64,000 nucleotides of DNA from Diphasiastrum complanatum (GCA_029204225.1 CM055098.1:20805097-20869096), one strand, 5' to 3'; shown: positions 1 through 11,489, numbered from the stretch's first letter. The notes: generated from the sequence alone by a model not told the origin. Made by a program: numbers and translations.

Positions 1-255
1 CTTTTTTCGGAAAGGCAAAAAATGTGATAGTTGGCCAAAAAACTTTTTTTAGGCATTTGGAGATTGTGTTGCTTTTTTTCGAAGGGCAAAAAAGTGGACA
101 GTAGGGCAGAAACCAGTTCTAAGGTCAGTGTCGCATTTCTAAGGGCAAGTGTCGCTTTTTCCCGAAATGTGAAAAATGCGACAGTAGGCCCAGAAAACAT
201 TTCTAAGGCATTTAAAGATGGTGTCGTCTTTTTTGCAAAAAATGCAAACAATGTT
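1..255. repeat. Degenerate tandem repeat, unit about 70-95 bp
   Basis: About three imperfect copies of one unit follow each other. Each runs from a GACAGTAGG/GATAGTTGG-like start through an A-rich stretch, TTTCTAAGGCATTT and GTGTCGC-TTTTTT to AAAAATGC. An open frame across it (31-348) has no recognisable domain and looks accidental. It lies upstream of the A0 copia integrase and could be leftover leader or an unrelated repeat. Confidence 0.5.
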
Positions 256-429
256 GAGAGACTTGGCCAGAATCATTTTCTAAGTGTTTTTGACTTAGAA
301 ATGAATTTTTCTCATGACCCAAAAAATGCGAACTATGTGACAAAATAGTTCAAAAATGCAGATTATGCAAAACATAGTTCAAAATGCACAGTCGCTAAAA
401 ACAGCAAAGGAAAAACTAAGGAAAAATGC
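256..429. other. AT-rich spacer without a recognisable gene
   Basis: A- and T-rich sequence between the degenerate repeat and the first integrase homology. I see no gag or protease remnant of A0 here, so the 5' half of A0 is deleted or lies outside the window. Confidence 0.4.
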
Positions 430-917
430 TAAGGCTTTGAAAGATATAATCTCTTAGTTTCTTCAACATCCGTTTCGAACTTGTCCAGACAATCCCTAGC
501 ACTTGATCTTGACTATCCTTTTGGCAAAGTCGATCTCCCTGTCTGTCATAGTTGCATACTTGGAAAGCAAACTAGGATTCCTTTTAGATCGAGTCATAGG
601 CATGTAGAAAAAGGTCTGCTAGAAGTTGTTCATTCAGATATATGTGGACCTATGCAAACTCCTTCATTGCTAGATGCAAAGTATTTCATTACTTTTATTG
701 ATGAATTTTTTCGAAGAACAACTATTTACTTCATTAAGCAAAAATCGGAGGCTTTCATCAGGTTCAGACAATTCAAAGACCATGCAGAAAATCAGACTGA
801 CGAACAAATCAAAGCACTGAGGTCCAACAACGGGGGAGAATATATCTCCACCGAATTTAAGGAGTACTGCCTTAACAACGACATTGAGCAACAATACATT
901 ACAGTTAAGAAAACACA
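430..917 (+). pseudogene. Copia element A0: integrase fragment (first half)
   Basis: Translation shows the zinc-binding pre-integrase end (CHSCILGKQ), then the integrase core with HSDICGPM (first catalytic Asp), FITFIDEFFRRT and LRSNNGGEY (second Asp, D changed to N in the SDNGG motif). Homology stops at NDIEQQYIT, just before the catalytic Glu region. It resumes in the same orientation after 6,575, so this is the left half of a copia integrase split by element A. The Asp-to-Asn change and the split make it non-functional. It is certainly Ty1/copia; the family within copia is not determined. Confidence 0.85.
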
Positions 918-1133
918 ATTGAAAACACCCGACTAGATCAATCACCATATCACAAAGTCAAGTGCTACTTCAAACTGTATATTCAAAAACTGCTTGTAAG
1001 TACAAAGATGAGTTCCTTAAAAACACTCAAAGGGCTCATAAAAGAAAGATGGCCCGATAACTCTAGAAGTAAGCACACGTGGTGCCGTCGAAATAGGAAA
1101 GCACTCTATAAGTCGATCATTGCTATTTTAACT
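915..1133 (-). repeat. Element A 3' LTR (219 bp)
   Basis: Direct repeat of 6,336-6,574, sharing ACAATTGAAAACACCCGACT at one end and GCTATTTTAACT at the other. It lacks about 20 bp present in the right copy and has scattered substitutions. A purine tract on the - strand (GAGGGAGAG, complement of 1,134-1,142) abuts it and fits a polypurine tract. Confidence 0.8.
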
Positions 1134-1224
1134 CTCTCCCTCAATGATCAACGTCACTTTTCATTTTAGAGTATACTCTATTCATGGAACATACCTCCAT
1201 GATAGCATTACAAGTAAAAGCTTT

Positions 1225-1994
1225 TTACATAACTTGGTCTAAGCCAAATTTGGCTCTAAAAGTTTCAAACTTTTCTTTACTTAAAGCTTTTGTAAATATA
1301 TCAGCAACTTGTAACAACGTAGAACAATGTACAATACCAATGTCTTCAGATTGTAATTTTTCACGCACAAAGTGATATTTTACTTCAATATGTTTTGTAC
1401 TTGCATGAAAGATTGGATTTTTAGCCAATTGTATTCCGCTTTGACTGTCACAGAAAATAACAATGGGATTTACCTGCTTCATGCCAATCTCACATAACAA
1501 CTTATGTAGCCAAATAGCTTCTTGGGTAGCAGAACTCAACGCTTTATATTCGGCTTCTGTGGAAGAAAGAGAAATAGTATCTTGCTTCTTGCTAGACCAT
1601 GAAAAACAGCCGCTACCAAAATTGAAGGTATAACCTGTTGTTGACTTTCTATCATCTATACTTTCAACCCAATCAGTGTCAACATAACCTTGCAACTTAG
1701 GTAAAAGACTTTGTCTTTTGTAGACTAGACCAAGATTCAGTGTACCTTTTACATACCTCAAAATCCTTTTTGCAGCTTTCCAACGGTTCAAAGTGGTGAT
1801 GACATGAATTGGCTAATCAAACTTACAGCATAGCAGATATCAGGACGTGTAGTTGTAAGATATATTAAACTTCCAACTAGCTGACGAAATAGTGTAGCAT
1901 CAACATGTGCACTATCATCAATATGAGATAATTTCTTACTAGCTTCACAAGGGGTGATGGAAGGTTTGCACTCTGTCATGTGAAATCTCTCCAA
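1225..1994 (-). pseudogene. Element A: RT end and RNase H
   Basis: Two - strand frames cover the end of reverse transcriptase and RNase H. The first (1,788-1,994) has the RT tail motifs FRQLVGSLIYLTTTRPDI and YAVSLISQFM. The second (1,225-1,791) has KRILRYVKGTLNLGL, YVDTDW, DRKSTTGY, the SLSSTEAEYKAL block with its catalytic Glu, FCDSQSGIQLAKN and ADIFTKALSKE at the end. RNase H looks nearly complete, but it is separated from the upstream RT by the deletion near 2,041 and a frame change near 1,790. Confidence 0.85.
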
Positions 1995-3146
1995 TATCTC
2001 GCCTACATACTTGTTTTGACATAACCTGATATCACTGCTAGTTTGCCATAAAGTGCTTTGCGTAGTCTACATACTTTCTGTTCTTGCCCTTTTGCCATGA
2101 AGCCCTGCGGTTGGACCATGTAAACTTCTTCTTCTAAGTCACCATTCAAAAATGCAGACTTCACATGCATTTGATGGATTTTTCACCCAAAATGAGATGC
2201 TAAGGCAATGATAAGGCGTAGCATAGTCCACTTAGCCACTAGAGCAAATGTCTCTTCATAGTCAATTCATTTGCTTTGCTCATAACCCTTCACTACTAGG
2301 CGTGCCTTATACTTTGCTATTGTGCCATCCGCATGAAACTTTGTTCTAAACACCCATTTGTTATCAATGGGTTTCTTTCCAAGTGGTAGATCAACCAACT
2401 CCCATGTATCATGTCTTTGGATGGATTCTATCTCTTCTTCCATTGCCCTTTGCCACTCTTTGTGATATTTTGTCTCATCAAAGGTTGATGGCTCTTGACA
2501 CTTCAAAATGTCAGTCATTAGGGCATAGTTCACATGATAACGATCGGGAGACTTCCTTTCCCGTGTTGATCTTCTCACTTCACTTTGCGTCCTTCATGAT
2601 CTTTTCATACCATTTTGGTATCTTAGATTCAGGTGATACACTACGTGGAGAGTACGTATCCCAAGGAGTGTCCAAGTAATGTCTCTTACTTCCAACCGGT
2701 TTCTCCTTCATTGCTCCTATTGGCAAGTACCTCCCCCTAGGATCTTGAATAGGTGGTGTTCTTTCATATTTGCCCTCTCGACTTTCGTCTTCACGTGCAT
2801 CATTTTCTGGAGCATCTTCTTCATTCTCTTCCTCCAGAATTGTGGGAAGTCTCTTGATGCTTTCACCTCTTGCATGGTCTTCATCTTCATACCTATGCGT
2901 TTCATCAAAGATCACATCTTTTCTAATGTGAATCTTGTTCATTACAGGATCAAAACACCTGTAAGCTTTCGTTCTTTCATCATAACTGACGAAGATACAC
3001 TTGATTGCTTTGGCATCAAGTTTCTTTCGCTCCTCCTTTGGCACATGTACATAGGCCTTACATCCAATGACACGAAATTTGTCGATTTTTGGCTTTATTC
3101 CAGTAAATGCTTCTTCAGGAGTCACATTTGGAACCGCAACTGTAGG
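1995..3146 (-). pseudogene. Element A: integrase tail and truncated reverse transcriptase
   Basis: The - strand frame 2,580-3,125 carries the integrase C-terminal region (EEAFTGIKP, FRVIGCKAYVHVP, CIFVSYDERTKAY, RKDVIFDE). The frame 2,267-2,578 begins the RT (EWQRAMEEEIESI, WVFRTKF, KARLVVKGYEQ). Further - strand translation to 2,041 shows SAFLNGDLEEEVYM and RKALYG. There homology jumps directly to the region before KPSITPCEASKK, so the YVDD catalytic segment is missing. Frameshifts separate the pieces. No functional polymerase can be made from this copy. Confidence 0.85.
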
Positions 3147-4320
3147 TCACCTGTTTTGCAAGAACGTTGCCGCACTGCATGCTTCCGACCAAAGTGAATC
3201 GGTCAAGCCCATTTGCTTCATTATGGAGCGTGCACTCTCCGTAATAGTTCTGCTTTTCCGTTTAGCTACACCATTACTATGCGGCGTGTGTGATTGTGTG
3301 AATTGTCTTTTAATGCCGTGTTCTTTGCAAAAGTCTTCAAAATCATCAGATTTATATTCAACCCCTCTATCAGATCTTAGCACTTTTATGCGTGCATCTA
3401 GTTGGTTCTCTACCAAAGTTTTGAACTCCTTGAAGCGAGCAAAAGCGTCAGATTTCTTCTTCAAGAAATAAATCCATGTCCTTCTAGAGTAATCATCTAT
3501 GAAAGTCATAAAATAATATGCTTTCTCCAACGACATGGTCTTCATTGGGCCGCATAGGTCGCTGTGAATTAGTTCCAGCGGTTTCTTAGCTCTTGCAGCT
3601 CTACCTTTTTTTAATGTCTCTCTGTGATGCTTTCCCATGATGCATCCTCCACATATTGCATGGTGATCATCCTGCAATGCTGGTAACCCTATTACCATCT
3701 TCAGCTTCGCCATCAATCTCAAGCTCCCATAGTCCAAATGACGAAGTCTTCTGTGCCATAACTCGGATTGAGATGCTGTTGAGATAGCCAAACCATATTC
3801 ACGTGGTTTTGCAGCATCCAATTTATAAAGGCCACAGTTACTATATCTATAACCCTTCGTCACCACTTTGTGGTTATGGTTCATATCCTTCATAAGGCAT
3901 CCATCCTTGACAAATTCAACTTTAAGATGTTGATTTGCCATTACACCAACATAAAGCAAACTCTTTTTGAGTCCAAGAACATAAAGTACATTAGGGATAT
4001 TTTTAAATTTGCCATCAAAAAATTGCACAGGTACATTGCCCACACCCTGTATCTAGCATTCCTTTCCATTGGCTTGAGTGACCTTATCTCCATCATGGAT
4101 TGGTGAGAATTTTTCAAACCAATCACGTTTTCCGGTCATATGCCTTGTGGCGCCTGAATCTATGAACCATCCGACACCATCATCAACTTGGGATGCCAAT
4201 GCCGATGAGAAAACACTTGTCTCATCATCTTCTCCATCATCTTCAGCAATGTTTCCTTGTTGAGTCACTTTTCCCGCCTTTATGTCTACTTTCTTCTTAT
4301 AACACACGCGTGCCCAATGG
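3147..4320 (-). pseudogene. Element A: aspartic protease and integrase
   Basis: In - strand order: protease motif WFIDSGATRHMTG (catalytic D-S-G), then NVLYVLGLKKSLLYV, the zinc-binding HHCC pattern (WHRRLRHLDY with CGGCIMGKH), and the integrase core with HSDLCGPM, FMTFIDDYSRRTWIY and LRSDRGVEY. AKRKSR stands where copia integrases have the Glu-containing AERKNR, so the third catalytic residue appears changed to Lys. A stop separates the protease part (4,053-4,307) from the integrase part (3,147-4,043). This is a decayed copy of a standard copia pol N-terminal half. Confidence 0.85.
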
Positions 4321-5064
4321 CCCGGTTTGTGGCAATAGTAACATTTTTCTTTCTTTTTCTTTTTTCCTTTTGATGACGATTATCCTTCGTCATCATCATC
4401 CTTGGATTTCTTAGGAATCCTTTTCCATCCTTTCTGCTTGCCTTTAGCAAGCAAGGCTTGATCCTCCTGTGGATTTTGTCTTGACTTCACAACTTCGCGA
4501 CGCTGCTCTTCTTGCAACAAACTCATGGAAGTCTTCAAAAGTAGGCAACCTCTCCCTCGAAGCAATGCCACTCACAAACATCTGTAGCCCTTTTGAGACA
4601 CCGCTCATTGTGGTATGTACCAATTCAATATCTCTGATTGGTTCTCCAATTGCCACAAGTTGATCTCTCAGCTTCCTGGTGAAGAAGGATCCCATTGATT
4701 CATTTTCTTCCATCCTTATTGTGTTCAATCTCGACTTCAAGAACATGGCTCGAGCTGGATTGCAAGTTTGAAATTGCATTCTAAGAGCTTCCCAAGCTCC
4801 CCTAGCCATCGTGGCATCACTTATGTGAGTGATCACATGGTCTTTCACTGAAAGATTGATCAAGGATAATGCTCTCTATGCCTTTTTATCAAAGGCCCTT
4901 ATGTCACCTGGAGTGGTATTCGGTCGGACTTCAATACCTGCCACGATTTTCCACAACTCTTTTTTCATCAAAATGCTCTTCATTTTGAATTTTCAGATGT
5001 TGTAGTTAGAAGCCCCATCAAGTTTGCTTGCATCGCCCAATATTGCCTCATTAATGTTTGCCAT
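4296..5064 (-). pseudogene. Element A: gag with two nonsense mutations
   Basis: The - strand reading starts with an ATG at 5,064-5,062 (MANINEAILGDASKLDG). A TGA falls where SNYNIWKFKM is expected and a TAG where KKAQRALSLI is expected; then a clean frame follows (4,444-4,863) with LSVKDHV, ARGAWEALRMQF, ARAMFLKSRLNTIRM and the LPTFEDFHEFV end of the copia gag (UBN2-type) domain. A CCHC zinc knuckle (CYYCHKPGHWARVC) follows near 4,300-4,345 after another frame break. The two stops fit C-to-T type changes (Trp TGG to TGA, Gln CAG to TAG). Confidence 0.8.
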
Positions 5065-6321
5065 CTACGAACTGCTTAAAACTTCACCTGTAGGCTATAA
5101 AGTGTATGCTAGAGCCAATTGTGATGTCAGAAATCGATAATAATGACTTGTAATTTTTAGCTTACCAGGCCAGCCGCCGCTCTTTTACCAGATTGAAAGC
5201 CAAACTTGTGTCGTTTTCCAAAATGCTTCATGTCACCAACTCCCAGCTTCCTGTCCAGTGGAATGGTGAAATCACTTCTGGCGCACTTCGAACACTTTCT
5301 CCATGAAATCACTTTGTTTTGGTGTACCGTACTTGTAGGTACAGTCAAGGTGCCCTTCGTTTGGTGGCTATAGCCTTTTGTTTGGTCAAAATAGGCTAAA
5401 GGAGGTGAAAATAAGGGCAATTTGGGTTTTTGAACTATTTCTTCAGTGTGAAGAAACTTCACCCTTCAAAGACTTGGGACCCAACAATTTTTTTCAGTTT
5501 GAAGATTTTTAATGAAGTTGCAATGCAATTTGCACTTCAGACCCCTTCGAACTTTTTCACTTCAATCCAACGGATCCTTTAGATCCAACGACCCACCTAT
5601 TGTGAAATGACCATCGTCGATCTGTATGAATCAAGATCAGACGGCTGTCAACGCGTTTGTGCATTGATCAAAGGCCTTCGAAGTACTGAACACTTCGGGC
5701 TGCTAGCTGGTGATCAAGACTGAGCGTGCGACAGCTCCCGCGACCTCTCCTCCTCCTCTCTCTTCCAACGATGGAGTTTTCTCACTCCTTCACGAGCTAT
5801 GGCAACTCCTCATGAATCGCACTAGCTGCCTTCCTCCTCCACGGCCAGTCGCGACCTCCCTACCGCAGAATCGCGCTACCAGGGCACCCATTCACAGCCT
5901 CTCACAGCTTTGAAAACGTCCTTCTACAAGGAGATATCTCTGATTTTGTCCCTTGAAACCCTAGCAATTTTGAAGAGAAGAATATACTGAGCTTTACTCA
6001 GACTTTCCTTGAGCTTTCCTTTGTAGCTCCTAGCTGACTGTGGTCGCCCTACTGTAGGTTATCTTCTACTCCAAACCGCTCTTCAAACGGTATTCGATTG
6101 GATTCAAACCAATCACAAACGCCAAGCAATCCTCCAGAAGAATTTTTCAGCTTCAAACTTGCTTGTTTTTTTATTCAACCAACAATTCCCTGTCTCTGAA
6201 TCCTTTTTACAGTTTTGAGCCGTTCCACGAATCTCCACAAACTCGGTTTTTGTGCTTTCTAGCCAACAAACCGTCGTGAATTTGTAGCTCTCTGTTCTTG
6301 TCCAGTGATTCCAACCACCAA
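5065..6321 (-). other. Element A 5' leader, about 1.26 kb
   Basis: Sequence between the primer-binding site and the gag start of element A. It has no retroelement protein homology. The open frames at 5,157-5,462 (-) and 5,710-5,913 (+) have no recognisable motif. It is long for a copia leader and could contain a captured or inserted fragment, but I see no insertion boundaries. Confidence 0.5.
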
Positions 6322-6335
6322 GGGTTCTGATACCA
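6322..6335 (-). promoter_or_regulatory. Element A primer-binding site (tRNA-iMet)
   Basis: On the - strand this reads TGGTATCAGAACCC, the common plant copia primer site complementary to initiator tRNA-Met (usual form TGGTATCAGAGC). It directly abuts the inner end of the right LTR, which fixes the element's orientation. Confidence 0.9.
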
Positions 6336-6574
6336 ACAATTGAAAACACCCGACTGGATCAATCACCACAGCACAACGTCAAGTGCAACAAGAATACAGA
6401 ATTGCTCACTTCAAACAGTATATTCAAAAATTGCTTGTAAGTACAAAGATGAGTTCCTTAAAAACACTCAAAGGGCTCGTAAAAGAAAGATGGCCCGATA
6501 ACTCTAGAACTAAGCACAGGTGGTGTCATCAAAATAGGAAAGCACTGTATAAGTCGATCATTGCTATTTTAACT
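6336..6574 (-). repeat. Element A 5' LTR (239 bp)
   Basis: Direct repeat of 915-1,133. It is preceded by the primer site and followed by the resumed A0 integrase. It is about 20 bp longer than the left copy because of an internal indel. Confidence 0.8.
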
Positions 6575-7963
6575 ATTACATCTATTCGCCTCAGTCGAAT
6601 GGTCTTTTTGAGAGAAAGAACAGAACCTTAGTCAAATCAGCAAAGTGCATGTTATCACATGCGTTACTTTTGAAGTCCTTCTGGGCTGAAGTTGTATCAA
6701 CAATAAACTATATTCAGAACAGATGTTCTACTAAAGGTCTCTCAGACAAAACACCATTCGAAGTTTGGACAAGTACCAAACCTTCTTCATTAAACTTACG
6801 AGTTTTTGGATGTACTGCTTATGCGTAGATTCCTCATGATCTCAAAAAGAAGCTCGACTTCCAAAGTATCAAATGTATTTTCATCAGCTACACGACTTCT
6901 ACAAGTTGTTCGATCCTATCAAGTCGAAGATATTCGTTAGCCGGGATGTCATCTTCATCGAATATCAGTTATCAACCTCAAAGGAAAAGGCAAAGCCCAT
7001 ATAGCCAACTTGTATGACTCGCCCGACATATTGAACTTTGAGGTTCCTCAATGACTATTCCCATTGAAGGTCCAAGCTCATCTACTTTTGATGAACAACA
7101 TATCAACGATGAATCCGAAGATGATGATGTTGCAATTCACCAACTACAATATAATGAAAATGATCAACTTCCTCTATTCTCCAGAAGATCATCAAGAACT
7201 AGCAGACCACCTATCAAGTATATTGATGAGTCTGCAGCCTACCTTGTTCAGGAGCCAAACATGGACGATTGTCAAATTACCTGCTAGCAAAAATGTAGTT
7301 GATTGCAAATGGATTTTTAGAGTCAAATACAAAGCAGACGGAAGCATCAACAGAAGAAAAGCCCGACTTGTCGTCAGAGGATTTTCTCAGGTATACAACG
7401 TCAATTATACTGAGACCTTCAGTCTAGTAGTCAAGCATTCTTCTATTCAACTGTTATTATTGCAACAGATTTGGAAATATATCAAATGGATCTATAGACA
7501 ACATATCTTAATGGAGTTATCGAAGAAGACATTTACATGGTGCAACTCGAAGGTTATCATTATTGAAGGTAAACACAATCATGTGTGTAAACTCCATAAA
7601 GCACTTTATGGCTTGAAGCAATTTGCTTGAGCATGGTTTCAAAGGATCAATACTTTCCTTATTGATCATGGCTACATACCAAACTCTTCATATTCGAATG
7701 TTTACTTCAAGACATTGCAACAGTCTTTTATCATTATCACTTTATATGTGGACCACACATTGCTCTTCGGCAATAGTATCAATCTGATAAAAGAAGACAA
7801 GACTATGCTATCTTCTAAATTCGACATGATCGATCTAGGCGAAGCTCATTTCTACCTTGGCATTCAAATTCATAGAGACAAAAATCAAAAGTTGATCTAC
7901 ATTACTCAACAAAGGTACATATACAATATGTTAGTCGGTATAATATGCTTAATTGCAAGTTAG
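6575..7963 (+). pseudogene. Copia element A0: integrase end and reverse transcriptase
   Basis: Homology broken at about 902 resumes here: YSPQSNG, then the ERKNRTL block, KSFWAEV and LRVFGCTAYA. A hydrophilic linker follows (7,051-7,287), then RT in another frame (7,064-7,630: DCKWIFRVKYKADGSI, KARLVVRGFSQVYNV, LHKALYGLKQ). The active-site region is at 7,715-7,963, where the expected YVDD reads YVDH. At least three frame changes plus the catalytic Asp-to-His change make it dead. Confidence 0.85.
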
Positions 7964-8640
7964 CTCTCTCACCAGTGGAACTAGGTCTCAAATTGTGATG
8001 TCCCCGAACAATCGAAGAGAAGGAGAAGATGCGTGAGTATCCTTATCATTCGATAATAGGATTCTTATGTACGCAATGATCTGTACTAGGCTAGACATAG
8101 CTTTTGTAGTCAGCTCCTTAAGTCAATTTATGACTAACCCTGGTATAACACATTGGAAGGCTCTTATCAGAGTCATGAAATATCTTCGAGCTACTATGGA
8201 CTTTTTGCATATTTTATGGAACAGCCAACAATGACAAACTCAATTTACTCATTGGTTTCAAAGATGCAAGAGACGTAGACACTCGTGAATCCACTTTTGG
8301 ATTTACATTCTTCCTCAACAATGGTCCTATTTCCTGGAACAGTCATAATCAATCTTCGATAGCTCTATCTTCTATTGAATCAGAGTACATCACAGCCTCA
8401 CAAGCTACGAAGGAAGCAATTTGGTTGAGAAACTTACTTTCAGATATCAGTCTAAATCAATATGCTCCGACATTACTATTTTGTGATAATCAAAGTGACA
8501 TGCCTTGTCAGCCAACCCTAAATTTCATTCTAGGAGTAAGCACATTTAACTCAAGTATTACTATGTCAGAAGCAAAGTTCTCAACAAAGAGGTCACATTG
8601 AGTACATTGTCAACCACTTCTTGATCTGACAAGACACTTC
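7964..8640 (+). pseudogene. Copia element A0: RNase H
   Basis: Fragments in several frames show ARLDIAFVVSSLSQF, the DTRESTFGFTFFLNNG stretch, PISWNSHNQSSIALSS, IESEYITASQATKEAIWL (catalytic Glu region) and LLFCDNQSD. The frame is lost before the usual HIEVKYH-type end. It forms the 3' end of A0 coding sequence. Confidence 0.8.
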
Positions 8641-9467
8641 AAGAAAGTGCATTAAACTTTGTCATGATCTACGGTGTGCCATCATACAACGACCAATCCA
8701 ATGTCTTGTAAATTGAATCCCAAAGTGATTTATGTATATATATCTCATAAGTAGAAACCATCAAGCTAATCATCAATCGTCAATCTTCACTATATATCAA
8801 TAAGAGATTGATCTAGAGCAACTTTCTTCCGCCTTAGGTTGTTCAAGATAAAGAGTGAGTAAGAGAGATAGCTTTGAGCGCGCGATTACTACCGCAATTG
8901 CATTTTGCTTGTCATTCAACTGATTATGTATATGCTACGTTCTAAACTCAATCTAATCATCTTATTGCATTTAGTTATCGTGTCAGTATGAATGTTATGC
9001 TTCTCAAATACAATTCAAAGGCACAATATTCAATATCAAAATAGAAAGTAAAAAACCTAATGACCTCACTGCAACAAATAAGAAAGGTGATTGACCTAAC
9101 CTCAATGTGCTTCTTTTGTTACTTTGAGATCTCTCATGACAAAATCCTCCAAAAAAATCTTATGACGACGATGTGCATGAAATAGGACACCTTCTATCAA
9201 GTGCCCATGTACTAAACATTGATGCAAGCTCAATGGTGATGAGGCAAGCTCTGACATACTCATAAGTTCCAACACCCTATGGGGTTTTATCAAGTCTGCA
9301 ACTTCTGTTTCAAAAGTGAACCTCATAAATAACAAATCATCCGTAGATGAGTGACTAGAACTGGATTAGTTCCAATCATTAAGTGAAGAACAAAGCTCTA
9401 CTGATGCATACAAATTCTCCAAGTTTCTACTATTTTTGTCTTTTAAATTTTTTGAATCATAATAGTT
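8641..9467. other. Probable A0 3' LTR remains and spacer
   Basis: No protein homology. A TATATATATC stretch near 8,737 and the position directly after RNase H suggest degraded LTR sequence up to about 9,000. No second copy is in the window, so the boundaries cannot be set. A short - strand open frame at 9,102-9,335 has no recognised domain. Confidence 0.35.
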
Positions 9468-9483
9468 TTATTCCACCTCCAAA

Positions 9484-9900
9484 GTGGGAAACCTAACTAC
9501 CTTGTTAACTTTAACACCCTTGTGCCTCAGGTGGATCTCAACTAAAGTAGGAGATCTCCTCCAACTCGATCCCAAACTCAGAGGATCCAAAGGAGATAGT
9601 CCATTGCCACTGCCAACAGCTTTTATTAAAAAAAGTGAAAAAAGCCATTTTGCCATACTGCCTTGTGATAATGGTGCATGCAAGAATGACACAGGGCTTC
9701 ATTCTTGGGTCTTCTCGAATGGCCAGATATTGACACCCAAACAACAGTTCTCTATTCCTTTGTGCCTATTTACTAGCGAAGATGAAAGCCAAGAGGCTTC
9801 CAGTCCTTCCATTGCACACGAGGAAGAAACCCTCAAACTAGGACTGGCAAAAAGGCTGGACAGGTTGCCTCGCATTGATTTTTCATGCAGCTATGCATAA
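9484..9900 (+). CDS. Open frame of unknown origin, possible exon or captured fragment
   Basis: A 138-codon open frame with balanced composition (segments such as LLQLDPKLRGSKGDSP and HEEETLKLGLAKRLDRLP) and no similarity to retroelement domains that I recognise. It has no ATG at its start, so if real it would be an internal or terminal exon. A CCTCAG that could act as acceptor lies just before 9,529. It could be a decayed host gene exon, a gene fragment carried by a transposon, or chance. I cannot name a function. Confidence 0.2.
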   Translation: MGNLTTLLTLTPLCLRWISTKVGDLLQLDPKLRGSKGDSPLPLPTAFIKKSEKSHFAILPCDNGACKNDTGLHSWVFSNGQILTPKQQFSIPLCLFTSEDESQEASSPSIAHEEETLKLGLAKRLDRLPRIDFSCSYA

Positions 9901-11486
9901 GATGAGATCTTATGTGGCCATCAATCTTGAATGTAGATGATGATGGGCAATTGCGAGTTGCTGTAACTTGAGATGACCAGATTGCAGCAGGCAGTGAGCT
10001 CGAGTATTGATTTGTTTTTCTACAAAGGATGCATTTCAATATCATCTAAGCTACCTTGAATGCATCTCCTTTAAAAATATAATGCTCCAACGATGAATGC
10101 ATGACTAGCAGGAAAGCTATAGAATGTGTGGTGGCTTTTGCTTTTGCTTATGGCTCATGCATTGTTTGCATGAATGTGTGGTGGCTCAATACTTATGGCT
10201 CATGCAAACAAAAAAAGCTTTTGCTTTTGCTTATGGCTCATGGCTCATGGCCCATGCATTGTTTGCATGACTTCTCACCAATTTTATAATGGCAACAAAT
10301 GTTTCAACCTTAATAGTTAAGATTAGCATCACATAATATCATTTAACATTGACTTTTCTCCAAACTCCATTGATCGACCTCAACACATACTATTGCCCTT
10401 TGCAAGGCAAGGCCAACTACATGCACATTTGTTATATATTCAAATGACGATTATTAGTAAAACTTATTGATCGATATTATCTTCCACAAAAGGCCTAATA
10501 AGTACAATTTTTTGCCTCAAGGAACTTTGAACATATTTGATAGTATTTGTTGGGAGATGGATTAAAGAAAAAATTCAACTTACCCAAACTTCTTGAATGT
10601 AAACTTTAGACAACAAAGTAGGCCTTTGTGGTGATCAATCATTTTGCCTATCTGGAATGCAAAATCGGTATTCGAGTTCATGTCCTGCATAATCAACATT
10701 GTTTATGCTTGTGTCTTGATTTGTAAAACTTAAATTTCATGATTAACATAAATACCTACTCATTGCTTGCCTAGGAAAGATTCATGTATAATCAGAATTC
10801 AGATAGTTCAATTTTTTAAATCTTCACTAGTTAAATGCTCATCTTGCAAACAAGACAAAATTGCAATTTCAGTATAGTTGAAGAATTATTCTACGTAATA
10901 GAATACATTTGCGATCTAATCAATGTTGCAGTTGTAAACAAGGAGCAACTTTTAGTCGAAACACGTCACTTGTTGTCTTCCTTTTGAGATTTTCTTCTTG
11001 CTCAAGAAGCATAGTGTTACACAGACATGATCATGCATGCTTCGAATTTGATGAGTGACAATTTTAGATGGTCTCCTCATGCTTTTAGAGAGACATAAAT
11101 CTATTGCTTTTGCTTTTACATACAAAGACATACATGCACCATCCTGATCACTTGCATGTTGGGTATTGAGCCCTCATTCAAGGTCCAAGCCTCAAAAGTT
11201 GAGATCCCCTCCATGTTTTATCCTTTAATGTTGACTTTCTTCCAAACTCCATTAACCAACCTCAACACATAGTAATGCTTTTGCAAGGCAAGACAAAAAT
11301 GTAAAAAAAATTGTTGATACACCACAAACGGATTACAACAAATTTCTTGAATAAGATATGTGATTGTTTGAAATTGGATGCTAGGTGAATAGTTATTTTC
11401 AAATCGTAGTTGTCTTGGAACTATGAAATAATGAAAGTTTTCATACATTATGGATTTTTTCTTCCAACTCATAACGTTCAAGTCAA

Positions 11487-11489
<3 letters not shown>
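9901..11489. other. Spacer with local duplications, no gene seen
   Basis: AT-rich sequence. At 10,118-10,270 a short phrase (GGCTTTTGCTTTTGCTTATG, GCTCATGCATTGTTTGCATG) recurs in tandem. A related stretch of about 65 bp occurs twice, at 10,351-10,414 and 11,233-11,297 (both with CCAAACTCCATT and CAACCTCAACACATA). I find no coding similarity; the duplicated stretch hints at a degraded repeat unit. Confidence 0.4.

Larger units (their letters stand above)
915..6574 (-). mobile_element. Nested Ty1/copia retrotransposon A (defective)
   Basis: Two direct repeats of 219 and 239 bp (915-1,133 and 6,336-6,574) bracket a - strand gag-protease-integrase-RT-RNase H order typical of copia. The right copy is directly followed, in element orientation, by a primer site matching tRNA-iMet (TGGTATCAGAACCC). 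The element sits inside the A0 integrase. ATTAC occurs at 898-902 and 6,575-6,579 and may be the target duplication, but 12 extra bases separate the left copy from the LTR. Two stop codons in gag and a deletion of the RT active site make it non-autonomous. LTR divergence, including an indel of about 20 bp, indicates an old insertion. Confidence 0.88.
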
